From: Leptolinea sp964446955
GTDB taxonomy: Bacteria > Chloroflexota > Anaerolineae > Anaerolineales > Anaerolineaceae
Direction: 5' to 3'
Assembly (NCBI GenBank): GCA_964446955.1
Contig: CAYUQJ010000007.1
Span: 127,398-191,397, forward strand
DNA length: 64,000 nt
The notes under the pieces are model-generated. The model did no database searches, had not been told where the DNA came from, and saw only the letters and a list, made by a program, of their open reading frames with translations. How positions within the stretch are numbered: position 1 is the stretch's first letter; each line of letters starts with the position of its first letter. The position numbers were made by a program, and so were the translations under genes. This document shows, piece by piece, positions 26,030 to 35,331 of this stretch.

Positions 26030-26650
26030 ATGGAAAATACTCAACCGGCCATCCGGGCTGTCATTTTTGATATGGGGGGCGTTATATTACGCACCGAAGA
26101 TCTGACCTCGCGTACCGAACTGGCAAAGCGTTTCGGGTTGACGCGCAAGGAGTTGGAGAATATCGTCTTCCAGTCGCCGGAATCGATCAAAGCTGAGGTG
26201 GGGGAGTATACCGCCGAAGAACACTGGCTGAACGTGGCGCGGCAGTTGAAGTTCCCCGCCGAAGACGTGGATGAATTCCAGCGGGCTTACTGGCAGGGTG
26301 ATACCGCCGACGCCGAGCTGGAAGCGTACATCCGCGGACTGCGCCCGCGCTATAAGACCGGCCTGCTGAGCAACGCCTGGCACGGCACGCGCCAGAAGGT
26401 GTCGCAGTTGTATACCTTCCTGGGGGCTTTCGACGCGGTCATCTTTTCCGCCGATGTGCACCTGCGCAAGCCCGACCCGCGCATCTTCCACCTGATGCTG
26501 GGACGGCTGGGAGTAAAGGCCGGCGAGGCCGTCTTTGTGGATGATTTTATGGAGAATATTCGGGGAGCCGAAGCCGTAGGGCTGCACACCGTGCACTTCA
26601 CCAGCCGCGGGGATGCCGTCAGGCAGTTACGGGAGTTGGGGGTGGGATAG
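26030..26650 (+). CDS. HAD-IA family hydrolase
   Basis: 206 residues. Phosphatase/dehalogenase-fold enzyme. Motif I is FDMGGVIL (nucleophile Asp kept, the usual acid-base Asp at +2 replaced by Gly, as in several HAD-IA proteins), motif II LLSNAW, motif III KPDPRIF, motif IV VFVDDFMENI. The missing +2 Asp makes ordinary phosphatase activity doubtful. Extended -10 TGATACAAT ends 6 bases before the ATG (26015-26023), so the message is probably leaderless. Confidence 0.82.
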   Translation: MENTQPAIRAVIFDMGGVILRTEDLTSRTELAKRFGLTRKELENIVFQSPESIKAEVGEYTAEEHWLNVARQLKFPAEDVDEFQRAYWQGDTADAELEAYIRGLRPRYKTGLLSNAWHGTRQKVSQLYTFLGAFDAVIFSADVHLRKPDPRIFHLMLGRLGVKAGEAVFVDDFMENIRGAEAVGLHTVHFTSRGDAVRQLRELGVG

Positions 26651-26728
26651 TCCGCAGTGATGTAAGTGAAAATGTTTTAAGATACGTCAGATTTAGGAAC
26701 AAGATGACGAACTTTATTTGCAGTTTTT

Positions 26729-28291
26729 TTAGCCGCTGATTACCCTGTTCCTTCCGGTTCTTTTCGCTTCATACAGGGCGTCGTCTGCCCGTTTGATAAT
26801 CTCATCGATATTTTGGTCACTTTCCAGAAAATGTGAAATTCCCAGACTGATTGTTATGTTGCCTGAAGGTTTGAATTGAAATGTCTCAACGGCAATTCTC
26901 AATCTCTCTGCCGCTTTAACGCCCTGTTCAATATCGGTTTCAGGCAGGAGGGCGATAAATTCCTCGCCACCCCAGCGTGCGAAGATATCGGTAGCGCGAA
27001 GTGAATGCGCGATCAATCTGGTTAGTTCCATCAATACAGAATCACCTGCCTGGTGACCATAAATGTCATTCACTTTTTTGAAATGATCTATATCAAGCAA
27101 TAGGATGCAGAAATTGCGATGATATCTAAGACTTCGCAACAATTCTTTTTCTGATCGGGTTACAAAATGGTGTCGATTGTACGCGCCTGTGAGTTTGTCG
27201 GTTTCGGCCAAATACTGCAATTTCGTCCGATATCGATTAAGCGCGATAAAGGATCCAATTAATATAAGAATTGTGAGGGTCATTAGAAAAACATTTATGA
27301 CCATCTGGTCTTTCAGGATTGCACAATGCTCATCCTCGGTTATCGAGAAGTAATAGCCGGCTGTAACGCCGGCAATATTGTTTATCGGATGAAACCGCAC
27401 CAAAAAATTCTTATCCAAATAGTTAAAATTGAATCCAAACGCCTCATTTTTTGAGAGATTTTCCAGGGCTTTATTTCTGATAATTTCTTTATATTTCTCG
27501 TCATTGAGAAACCCGATTTCATCATCAATACTTAGAGCGCTTTGTTCCACCTCTTTATCAACCAGGTAGTCTTCAAATAAGGGTGAAACACTGTAATTGT
27601 CCTGGTTTTGAACAAAGACTGTATCTTCAACCATTTCCTTTTTTAGAATAAAGAAATGATTGATATTGGGGTACAAATTATTAAGCGTTTCAATTACCGC
27701 TGTTAATGATATTGAGACTTCGACAGATCCGATATGCCTGTTGTTGTGGCTCAGCGGATAAACAAACCGGTATCCGTTGAATACTCTTCCTTCTTCAAAC
27801 CCATAGACGTATCGTTGCTCCGTATTGGCTATTCTGATCGAATCCCGGATATCCAGAAGATTATCGCCATACTGTTCCGGTGCGTGAAATCTTAGAAAAC
27901 TGTCCCCATTTTCCAGATGGAAATGCAATTGCCGAAAATTGTATTTTTGTAATAATTTGTATTCATTGTCCAACAGTTCATACAATTCGCTTCGTAATTG
28001 ATCTTTCTGTTTGTTATCCGCTTCACCGGCTTTTTCGACAATATCCAGCACTTCTACCCTATTTATGGAACTCTCAAAGAAAAAGGCGGAAAACTCTTCG
28101 TATGTTTTCGCGATGCTGTTAATCGAAGAATCCATGAGTATTATTTCGCTGTCAATGTGATCACTCACAGCGTTTCCATAATTGATATGAATTGCCAGTA
28201 ATGATATTGACCAGACAACTATTGCCAAACCGATGGCAATCAGAACAACATGGCTTTTCTTATAGAAATTGGACATCCCATTCCCAGACAT
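26729..28291 (-). CDS. Membrane diguanylate cyclase with extracellular dCache sensor
   Basis: 520 residues. Makes cyclic di-GMP from GTP. One membrane helix at ~12-34, an outside sensor domain (~35-325) resembling the dCache_3 family (SFLRFHAPEQYGDNLLDIRD and GFEEGRVFNGYRFVYPL), a second helix (~328-350), then a GGDEF domain with RWGGEEF active site. The inhibitory I-site RATD is present five residues before it. Start may be ATG 28291 or ATG 28276; neither has a strong SD. No effector domain or target gene is adjacent. Confidence 0.9.
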   Translation of the reverse strand: MSGNGMSNFYKKSHVVLIAIGLAIVVWSISLLAIHINYGNAVSDHIDSEIILMDSSINSIAKTYEEFSAFFFESSINRVEVLDIVEKAGEADNKQKDQLRSELYELLDNEYKLLQKYNFRQLHFHLENGDSFLRFHAPEQYGDNLLDIRDSIRIANTEQRYVYGFEEGRVFNGYRFVYPLSHNNRHIGSVEVSISLTAVIETLNNLYPNINHFFILKKEMVEDTVFVQNQDNYSVSPLFEDYLVDKEVEQSALSIDDEIGFLNDEKYKEIIRNKALENLSKNEAFGFNFNYLDKNFLVRFHPINNIAGVTAGYYFSITEDEHCAILKDQMVINVFLMTLTILILIGSFIALNRYRTKLQYLAETDKLTGAYNRHHFVTRSEKELLRSLRYHRNFCILLLDIDHFKKVNDIYGHQAGDSVLMELTRLIAHSLRATDIFARWGGEEFIALLPETDIEQGVKAAERLRIAVETFQFKPSGNITISLGISHFLESDQNIDEIIKRADDALYEAKRTGRNRVISG

Positions 28292-28595
28292 ACATTGTGC
28301 TCACGAGCCACACTCATAAATAAGGAATAAATTAGAATCAAAAATCTTCACAGGAATAATTAATACATGTTTTGATTTGTCTATCCATTAATTTTGTGTA
28401 AGTTTTGGAAACTTCGGACCAAATACAGGGTGCCTGACAATAAATTTTGAAATAGGTGAGTTGCGGTCACCCATTAAAGCCGTCTATGGCCGTTTCTTTT
28501 TAGTTGTCAGTATTACCGCTGGATTCGGCTTTCCCTATCCGCGAAAAACGTATAAACTTCACCTGTTGTCGATCCATCCCATAAGGAGGAGAAAA
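28292..28595. other. intergenic gap without recognisable genes
   Basis: AT-rich divergent region between the diguanylate cyclase and the ACT-domain gene. A possible -10 (TATAAA in CGTATAAAC near 28550) is the only promoter-like feature; no ORF with SD or clear hairpin was found. Confidence 0.5.
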
Positions 28596-29009
28596 TTGGA
28601 ATTCGATATTAAAAAAGTGGATTATTACAACGTAACGACCGAGGGTCAGGCCGGCGGGGAAGCCAGTGTGCTCTCCGCGTTTGCCGGCGCGGGGGTCAAT
28701 CTGCTGGCGTACCGGGCTGTCCCCGCCGGTTCCGGCCGCACTCGATTCTCCTTGTTCCCCAATGACAGCGCGAAAATGATCGCCGGTGGCAAACAGGCCG
28801 GGCTGGAATTGGACGGTCCATACGCCGCACTGCTTATCCAGGGCGATGATGAGTCAGGCGCGCTGGCGGATATTTTTGACAGGCTTGCGCAGGCCGGGGT
28901 CGTGGTCACCGAATCGAATGGTATCGCCAACATCAATGGCGCGTACGGGGTTGTTCTATATATCCGGCAGGAAGACAGCGAAAAAGCCCTGGCAGCTCTT
29001 CACAGTTGA
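28596..29009 (+). CDS. ACT-domain protein
   Basis: 137 residues with two ACT-like halves (about 8-65 and 70-135): AGGEASVLSAFAGAGVNLLA and DDESGALADIFDRLAQAGV. ACT domains bind small ligands, usually amino acids. The start is the TTG at 28596, since AGGAGG lies 6 bases before it and no ATG is near. No enzymatic domain is attached, so a free-standing sensor is likely. Ligand unknown. Confidence 0.7.
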   Translation: MEFDIKKVDYYNVTTEGQAGGEASVLSAFAGAGVNLLAYRAVPAGSGRTRFSLFPNDSAKMIAGGKQAGLELDGPYAALLIQGDDESGALADIFDRLAQAGVVVTESNGIANINGAYGVVLYIRQEDSEKALAALHS

Positions 29010-29054
29010 CAGGATCGCCCGCAACGCAGGCAATTTGAAGCCGCAAGACATGGG

Positions 29055-29123
29055 GGGTAAAACACGCCTGGTTTTGATCGAAAAGATGCCATTGAATGGA
29101 TCAATCTGCCGTGTGTTTTACCC
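29055..29123. other. nested stem-loop in convergent gap
   Basis: Outer stem GGGTAAAACAC (29055-29065) pairs perfectly with 29113-29123; an inner stem TTGATC/GATCAA (29074-29079 / 29099-29104) lies in the loop. No T run follows, so it is not a standard terminator. Could be a structured RNA or simple 3' end for the flanking genes. Confidence 0.35.
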
Positions 29124-29217
29124 GGCCGGATCGCGATTCAGAAATCAAAACCTCCCGGGATGCCGTAAATTATTACAGTCATCCGGTAATGTTTTGGTTC
29201 TGAGACGATCGACAAAA

Positions 29218-29709
29218 TTACAGCCGCAGGGTTGCCAGTTGGCTTTCCATGCGCTGGGCCAGTACTTGCCTCAGGTGATCTCTCTCCTCATTGATAATGG
29301 GGTCAAGAACATCGCTCAACTTTGGATAAAGGTTGAGCAACTCTTCCACAAAGAGGATGGAATCACGTTCTATGCGTTCCGCCAGATCGAAAAGGTCATC
29401 CTTCGCGGTGATATTCTCTGCTTCGTCCATCAATTTGACGGTATCGTTTAACATATTTCTTTCGATCAGCAGTTTCAGGTATTGTTCATGTTCTTCTGTG
29501 ATATCAACATTCAGAGCGGCCGTTCCCTGAAGTCTATTCAACAAATCTTTGTACATTTCATGATGACGATCTTCGTCTTTTGCCAGATATTCCAGGAATT
29601 TACCGCCAATATGAACGTTGTCAGCCAACTGCCTGTACAACGAGGCAACCGCCTCTTCGTTGGACATCATCATTTTGATCAGATCCGCGCCATCCCATTG
29701 TCTTAACAC
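29218..29709 (-). CDS. Ferritin-like / rubrerythrin-type protein
   Basis: 163 residues, four-helix layout. Two E-x-x-H-like metal motifs (DEDRHHEMY near 45-52 and NEERDHLRQ near 145) with other helix Glu residues (EEAVASLYRQL, RIERDSILFVEEL) fit a diiron site. Likely handles iron or peroxide. GTG 29709 is taken as start because GGAGGT lies 5 bases before it; earlier in-frame ATGs have no site. No rubredoxin domain, so it is not a full rubrerythrin. Confidence 0.72.
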   Translation of the reverse strand: MLRQWDGADLIKMMMSNEEAVASLYRQLADNVHIGGKFLEYLAKDEDRHHEMYKDLLNRLQGTAALNVDITEEHEQYLKLLIERNMLNDTVKLMDEAENITAKDDLFDLAERIERDSILFVEELLNLYPKLSDVLDPIINEERDHLRQVLAQRMESQLATLRL

Positions 29710-29908
29710 GGCACACCTCCAATTTGTACCTGGAACCATTTGCAATGCAAGATGAGAATCAGGTACATATTAAATATAGCAAACCCGTCAAGTTAGTCAA
29801 TAGCACCGGGATGAGCCGGACTCACATGACAGCGCAATGCCCTCCCAGAGTTCAAGAAGGCGCTTACAGGCCTAATGGGTAAAGATTTCAAGCCGGAATG
29901 AAACCTGA

Positions 29909-31072
29909 TCAGGGTGGCGGTGGGAATGTTTCCGAGAAGCTATTGTTCGTATTGGTCGGGTCGGAAATCCCAGACCCGTTGATCTGGCAGACGAACTGGT
30001 ACCAATCGTTTGTGGTGTCTATTATGATATTGGTGGGGGCCACAACAGTCTGTCCGGCATTCAAGTTCAGGGTAAGCGAAACCGGATAGGCTTTTGACAC
30101 ATTGGTTTTTGCTCCGCCCTGATAAGCGGTTTTATCCACGGTACAGCTTAGAACTGCTTTTACGTTGGCCGCGTTTTTCGGGCCGTGATTGGTGATCCGC
30201 GCCATGACATCACCCTTGGGGAGGTTCTTGGCGTACAGGTCGGTAATGGCCAGGTCAATGGCGGGTTGTCCGCCGGAAGGGCCAACACCGATCGTAACAG
30301 TCACAGATTTGGATGCCGTTCCGCCGCAACCTGTCGCCATCAGTGTATAGGTTGTGGTTTGAGATGGTTTCACTGTCAGCGTACCAGGCGAGCCGACTTC
30401 ACCGAATCCGGGTTGAAGTATTACGGATTTTACAAGAACATTGCTGGACCCGTTGGTCACTTTGCCCCACGTGAGAATGCTGGATTGCCCGGCTGTGATA
30501 ATGGCAGGATTGGCACTGAAACCGGTGAACACCGGCGCGCCAGGGCAGCCGGATGCCGGTTGGTTTTGTAAAGACGGTGGACTGGTTGGTTCCGGCACAG
30601 GTTCTTCCGGAACAATTCCCGATATGGTTTTGCCGCCTTCCACCAGGATCACTATCTCACGTCGTGTCATACCCGATCCGGTTTCCACTTCCAGTACATA
30701 CGCGGTTGTTTCCGGCGGACAGACTTCCCGCTGGCCTTGCATATCAACGGGAGCGCCGTTGAGAAAAACCGATTCATACCTCCCGGTATTCCATTCCAGC
30801 CCGCTGCATTCACCAGCCGCAATGGTCATTCGATCGACCGCGAATAAAATTTCATCCGGATTGAGATTTTCTTCAGGTTTGATCTCTTCAACCGGTTGTT
30901 CGTCCATGGGTGCGTGTTCCGGCGGAGGTTCTTCTTGAGGCGATGATTCCGGTTGAAAACCTTATTGCGATTGATCGTCAAACCCGACATATTGAAAGGG
31001 AAAGCTGCAACTTTGTAGGATTATTCCCAGAGCTGTGATGAAGGGTATGAGAAAGAAATAGGTTCTTTTCAT
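29909..31072 (-). pseudogene. Lipoprotein with Ig-like and CARDB domains, interrupted by an in-frame TAA
   Basis: Reading from ATG 31072 (strong GGGAGGG SD) gives a lipoprotein signal: MKRTYFFLIPF, hydrophobic core and lipobox LQSC at residue ~22, then 14 further residues and a TAA at 30962-30964. The same frame continues with no other stop for ~350 codons: a Pro/Glu-rich linker, a small domain with VFLNGAPVDM, an Ig-like domain (~FTGFSANPAIITAGQSS), and a C-terminal CARDB-like domain (AIDLAITDLYAKNLPKGDV). So an exported surface lipoprotein is cut by one stop codon. An internal start at ATG 30907 has no SD and would give an unexported protein. Sequencing error, recent mutation or readthrough are all possible. 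Confidence 0.75.
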
Positions 31073-31332
31073 ATTACCCTCCCATACTGCTTACAAGAAA
31101 ACAGTACCCCCTTCAAATGTCAGTGTAGCATACTTGCCATAGATTTCAACCAGGGCTGCCATCTGTGGAATACAAAAAGTTTCCATCGGGTGTATGTCTT
31201 TCGAGATAATCCGTATGGTTATTGCCTGACAGGTTCGAGTAATTTCTTTCCCAAAAAACGATTTGCGTTGAAATCTATTCGGGTCGAAAATAGAGCAAGA
31301 TCAGTCCCAATGAGAAAGGGAGGAGTAAAAAA

Positions 31333-31983
31333 ATGAAAACCTTATATCCGGTTTTTGCCCTGATATTGATATCGATTTTTGCCGCATGCGCTCCGCAAAA
31401 GCCGGACGAATCGGTCGTACAGACTGCCATTGCTGAGACAGAAGAAGTGCGGGCTGCAATGGACACTCCGACAACTGAACCGACGGCTGTTCCAACGAAA
31501 GCCCCGACGCAAAAGCCAACGAAAAATTCGACCGCTACAGAAAAACCGAAACCAACAGCCACGCCGGAAGAGGTCGTTGAGGAGCCACAGGAATTTGTCA
31601 ATAAACGGTTTGTGCTCCCGCACCCGGATAACACCGGCTACATCGATTCGGATATGGCGGATGAGACATGGACAGAGATGATGGACGATCTGGCGCGCAA
31701 TCAGGCCATTCCCAAACCATTCGAATGGCAATTGACCGAGATGCCGGAATCAACGCGCTGGGCGGATGTTTACGATTATTACAAGAAAACTTTGCTTGAT
31801 GATAACTGGACCATCACATCAGATGGCGGGAGTTGGGTAACCCTGGCACAGGGGAACTCAATGTATGTCGGCGGGTTTATCAAGGATTTTGAGGATAGGA
31901 AGGAAAAAATCGCCATCCTTTTCTATCCGGTTTCGAGTGACTATCTGTGCCATTATTTTGTGTTGTATTCCCTTCGCAAATAA
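31333..31983 (+). CDS. Lipoprotein with Thr/Pro-rich linker
   Basis: 216 residues. Signal peptide MKTLYPVFALILISIF with lipobox FAAC, then a linker of TPT/KPT repeats (~45-80) and a folded C-terminal domain (~90-216) with VDYYK-like segment WADVYDYYKKTLLDDNWTI. The C-terminal domain is not recognised. GGAGG lies before the ATG. Divergent from the interrupted lipoprotein, 260 bases away. Confidence 0.75.
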   Translation: MKTLYPVFALILISIFAACAPQKPDESVVQTAIAETEEVRAAMDTPTTEPTAVPTKAPTQKPTKNSTATEKPKPTATPEEVVEEPQEFVNKRFVLPHPDNTGYIDSDMADETWTEMMDDLARNQAIPKPFEWQLTEMPESTRWADVYDYYKKTLLDDNWTITSDGGSWVTLAQGNSMYVGGFIKDFEDRKEKIAILFYPVSSDYLCHYFVLYSLRK

Positions 31984-32036
31984 TGCCCGCTGGCTGAGCT
32001 TGCGTCACTGCCGTGCGAGCAAAGGAGCCAATCTCC

Positions 32037-32082
32037 CCTCGACAGGCTCGGGGAGCGAACCCTCGACAGGCCCGGGGAGCGC
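32037..32082. repeat. two tandem copies of a CTCGACAGGCTCGGGGAGCG-type repeat
   Basis: CCTCGACAGGCTCGGGGAGC at 32037 and CCTCGACAGGCCCGGGGAGC at 32061, period 24 bases, one difference. The unit resembles the short CTTCGACA-GGCTCAGG-type interspersed repeats met in intergenic DNA of many genomes. Lies between two genes, no coding role seen. Confidence 0.75.
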
Positions 32083-32159
32083 AAATCCAATTGAGATGAA
32101 GCGGCAAACCGGCAGAAAAGTTGCGGTATGATTACCCCTGAGAGGGGCTGAAATACCAT

Positions 32160-33236
32160 ATGGGCTCCATCCGAAATGAAAAAATTGTAAGAAAGCTGAT
32201 CCGCATGGCTGCCTGGGTTGTCATCCTTGTACTACTTGTTCTCTCGGTTTTTCTTTTTTACTTTCGGAAAGCCGATCTTAAAACCTCTACAGGGATCAAT
32301 GTGTTGGAAAGTGTCATACTGGGGGAGGAAAAACAGTGTATCTCCATTCGCGGCAATGATCCGGCAAAACCTGTACTTCTCTTCCTGCATGGCGGGCCGG
32401 GGAGCGCAAACCTGGCTAAATTGCGTATTCAGGTGCCGGCACTGGAAGACCATTTCATTGTGGTCAACTGGGATCAGCGAGGCGCAGGAAAGTCGTATAA
32501 CCCGTGGATTGATACCCGTACCCTGACCCTGGAACGTTTCATCGACGACGGTCACCAGTTGACCGGATTATTGAAAGAGCGCTTCAACGTGGATAAGATA
32601 TACCTGATGGGTTTTTCCTGGGGAACGGTACCAGGGTTGAACCTGGCAGTCCGATACCCGGATGATTACTATGGGTATATCGGTGTGGGGCAGGTAGTGG
32701 ATATGGCTCGGGGGGAGGAACTGTCACTGGATTGGGTTATGAGAGAGGCCGAGAAAGATGGAAACCATCTGGCTCTGACAGAACTCAGTGGGATTGATCC
32801 GGCTTACGCCAGTTCTAACTGGCAGGAAAAACTTGGTCTGCAACGGAAATGGTTGCTTCATTATGGAGGTGTGTATCACACAGCCCGCAATTACGACCAT
32901 GAGATGAAAATGCTCTTTTCCGCGCCGGAATACTCGTGGTTCAACCGCGCGCTTTGGCCCACGGGAAACTCCGTTTCATTGAGGCAGTTGTGGCCCCGGT
33001 TAATGGAATTCCGCTTCCCGGGTACGGTGGATCAGGTGGATATTCCTGTGATGTTCATTGCAGGACGGTATGACAGGAACACGCCGTCTGAGCTGGCACA
33101 GTATTATTTTGAACACCTGGACGCGCCGGCCGGTAAGACGTTCATCTGGAGTGAACAGGCCGCGCATGATGTGTTCCACGATGAACCGGACTGCCTGGTT
33201 CAGGCAGTGGCTGCGTTCAGCAAGGTGCACTGGTAG
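32160..33236 (+). CDS. Membrane-anchored alpha/beta hydrolase (prolyl aminopeptidase-like)
   Basis: 358 residues. One N-terminal membrane helix (~18-38), then an alpha/beta hydrolase domain with FLHGGPGSA (oxyanion), WDQRGAGKS, nucleophile GFSWGT, acid Asp in AGRYDRNTP and His in AAHDVF. The HGGPG and WDQRG motifs are typical of proline iminopeptidases; the substrate remains inferred. SD is weak (AGGGG 15 bases upstream). A paralog with the same layout is at 45859-46896. Confidence 0.85.
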   Translation: MGSIRNEKIVRKLIRMAAWVVILVLLVLSVFLFYFRKADLKTSTGINVLESVILGEEKQCISIRGNDPAKPVLLFLHGGPGSANLAKLRIQVPALEDHFIVVNWDQRGAGKSYNPWIDTRTLTLERFIDDGHQLTGLLKERFNVDKIYLMGFSWGTVPGLNLAVRYPDDYYGYIGVGQVVDMARGEELSLDWVMREAEKDGNHLALTELSGIDPAYASSNWQEKLGLQRKWLLHYGGVYHTARNYDHEMKMLFSAPEYSWFNRALWPTGNSVSLRQLWPRLMEFRFPGTVDQVDIPVMFIAGRYDRNTPSELAQYYFEHLDAPAGKTFIWSEQAAHDVFHDEPDCLVQAVAAFSKVHW

Positions 33237-33347
33237 GCTTCTATTTTAATGAACCTGAAGCATTTCTTTGCTATATAAGAATCTGACTATAATCAGACAC
33301 ATACTGGGGGATGATCTGTAACCAATCTCATTAATCCGAGGTGTGCT

Positions 33348-34148
33348 GTGGCTGATAAAAAACCGACCGTGGGGTATTTTAAGAACGGTTTGCCATATAA
33401 CCGTTCAGGCAGCGGTTCGCGTGATCTGATCGTATTTCAGGGTCTGCTGTTTGAAAATAAACCGCAGCCCATCTTTTTTTCACGGACGTACAAATTCCTT
33501 TGGGACAGGTATACCGTGTATGAGGTTTTGCGCAAACCCGGCCTGCCGGATGGTTACACCCTGGAAAACATGGCAGATGATTACGCGGAATTGATCCGCA
33601 GTGAATTTAAACCGCCTGTGGATATTATTGGAGTTTCCACCGGTGGTTCGATTGCGCAGGTATTTGCCCTCCGCCATCCGGATCTCATCCGCCGATTGGT
33701 CATCCACTCAAGCGCGTATAAATTGAGTGAACCGGCTCGTGAAGTGCAAAAACGGATCGCCCGGCAGGCGAAAGAACATAATTGGACGGGAGCCTACGCG
33801 TGGATGTTGGATTATTTGCTTCCCTCAGGGCAGCCACAGCGGACCTTGCTGCAATTGATATTCCCATTCATTGCATGGATCATGGGCCTGGTCAGTCATC
33901 CGGCAAGCCCTTCTGACCTGGTTGTTACAGTGGATGCGGAAGACCGATTCAATTTCAGGAATCAACTGGCGGAGATAAAAGTACCAACACTGGTCGTGGC
34001 GGGTGATAAAGACCCGTTCTACACCGAGAACCTCTTCCGCGAAACAGCCGCCGGGATACCGGGGGCGAAGTTGGCACTGTATCCGAACATGGGACACCCT
34101 GCCTCTGGCCGTCAATTCGCGGCGGACGTCCTCGAATTCCTGGGATAG
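33348..34148 (+). CDS. Alpha/beta hydrolase
   Basis: 266 residues, soluble. Nucleophile elbow GVSTGGS, acid Asp in AGDKDPFY, His in NMGHPAS. The start is GTG 33348, with GAGGTG 4-5 bases before it. Function unknown; probably an esterase or lactonase-like enzyme. Confidence 0.8.
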   Translation: MADKKPTVGYFKNGLPYNRSGSGSRDLIVFQGLLFENKPQPIFFSRTYKFLWDRYTVYEVLRKPGLPDGYTLENMADDYAELIRSEFKPPVDIIGVSTGGSIAQVFALRHPDLIRRLVIHSSAYKLSEPAREVQKRIARQAKEHNWTGAYAWMLDYLLPSGQPQRTLLQLIFPFIAWIMGLVSHPASPSDLVVTVDAEDRFNFRNQLAEIKVPTLVVAGDKDPFYTENLFRETAAGIPGAKLALYPNMGHPASGRQFAADVLEFLG

Positions 34149-34204
34149 AATTGTGATTTTTGGATATTCTCCCTCAGGATATAGACGCTACCTGAAGGAA
34201 GCGG

Positions 34205-35269
34205 TTATCTGTTCCTTAAATTTTTCTTGATGGTTTTTACATATTTGCCAAAATCGCGGTCTTTTCGGCGTTTTTCAGCGTAAGACAGCTCATGGTATTT
34301 TGATTCTCCGCTTAGATTCAGGTAACTTTCATATCGTTCCCGGCTTAAGCGGCCATCTTCCAACGCGGCCAGTAATGCGCAACCTTCTTCCGACGTGTGA
34401 GTGCAATTGGCAAAGTGGCAATGCTGTGCCAGGCTGGCGGCATCGTCAAAACTCAGGTCAATGCCGTCTGACATACCAATAGCGCCCAGTTCTCGCATTC
34501 CCGGGGTGTCCACGAGCATTGCGCTAGATGAAAGGATCGTCAACTGGCGGCGTGTGGTAGTGTGACGGCCTTTACCATCAAATGCCCGGACGTTCTGGGT
34601 TTCGTACGCATCGTTTCCAAGCAGCCGGTTCAGAAGCGACGTCTTGCCCACACCGGAGGATCCAAGCAGGCAGTATGTTTTTCCGGTTCGCATACGGGAT
34701 GTCAGTTCATCCATCCCTTCACCCGACCGGGTACTGATAGCGTACACCGGGATTTGGATACCGGCGTTCCGGACAGAAGCGATCAAGTTCGCCAGAACAT
34801 TTTCATTAATCAGGTCTTTTTTTGTCAGTACAAGAACAGGTTCAACCTGGCCGTCGTTTATCATGACTAGGTAGCGCTCGAGCCGGTGAATATTGAAATT
34901 TGCATCGCATGATTGCAGGATGAAGGCTGTATCGATATTTGCCGCGATCACCTGGTAATCAACGGTCCGCCCGCTGGATTTTCTCCTGAGCAGACTCTTG
35001 CGGGGAAAAAGCTCATAAATGACGGAAAACAACCCGTCATCATATATTTGTGCGTTGACCCAGTCTCCGACGGCCGGCAAATCAACGGTTGATGTGATGG
35101 AGTACCGGAGATTCCCGGCCAGCTCTGCCCGTATTTCAGAAGACTCATTGCAGATCAGATAACTCTCGCGATCCACGGCTGTTACACGCGCGGGGACGCA
35201 ATCTGTTCGCTGAAGACCATGTTGTTTATTCTTGAACCAATCGTCAAAACCCAGTCTCTCTATTTCCAT
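34205..35269 (-). CDS. rsgA: Small ribosomal subunit biogenesis GTPase RsgA
   Basis: 354 residues. Circularly permuted GTPase acting in late 30S assembly. OB fold N-terminal (~25-90), G4 TKKD before G1 GSSGVGKTSLLN and G3 DTPG, then the zinc site C-HFANC-TH-TSEEGC. C-terminal KRRKDRDFGKYVKTIKK fits the family. Extended -10 TGATAAAAT (minus strand; TAAAAT at 35276-35281) ends 6 bases before the ATG and no SD is seen, so it is likely leaderless. Confidence 0.93.
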   Translation of the reverse strand: MEIERLGFDDWFKNKQHGLQRTDCVPARVTAVDRESYLICNESSEIRAELAGNLRYSITSTVDLPAVGDWVNAQIYDDGLFSVIYELFPRKSLLRRKSSGRTVDYQVIAANIDTAFILQSCDANFNIHRLERYLVMINDGQVEPVLVLTKKDLINENVLANLIASVRNAGIQIPVYAISTRSGEGMDELTSRMRTGKTYCLLGSSGVGKTSLLNRLLGNDAYETQNVRAFDGKGRHTTTRRQLTILSSSAMLVDTPGMRELGAIGMSDGIDLSFDDAASLAQHCHFANCTHTSEEGCALLAALEDGRLSRERYESYLNLSGESKYHELSYAEKRRKDRDFGKYVKTIKKNLRNR

Positions 35270-35331
35270 GGAGCGATTTTATCAGAGACATCTTCCTATC
35301 TGTCCCCGGCAAGGAAGCAGGGTTAATGGTT

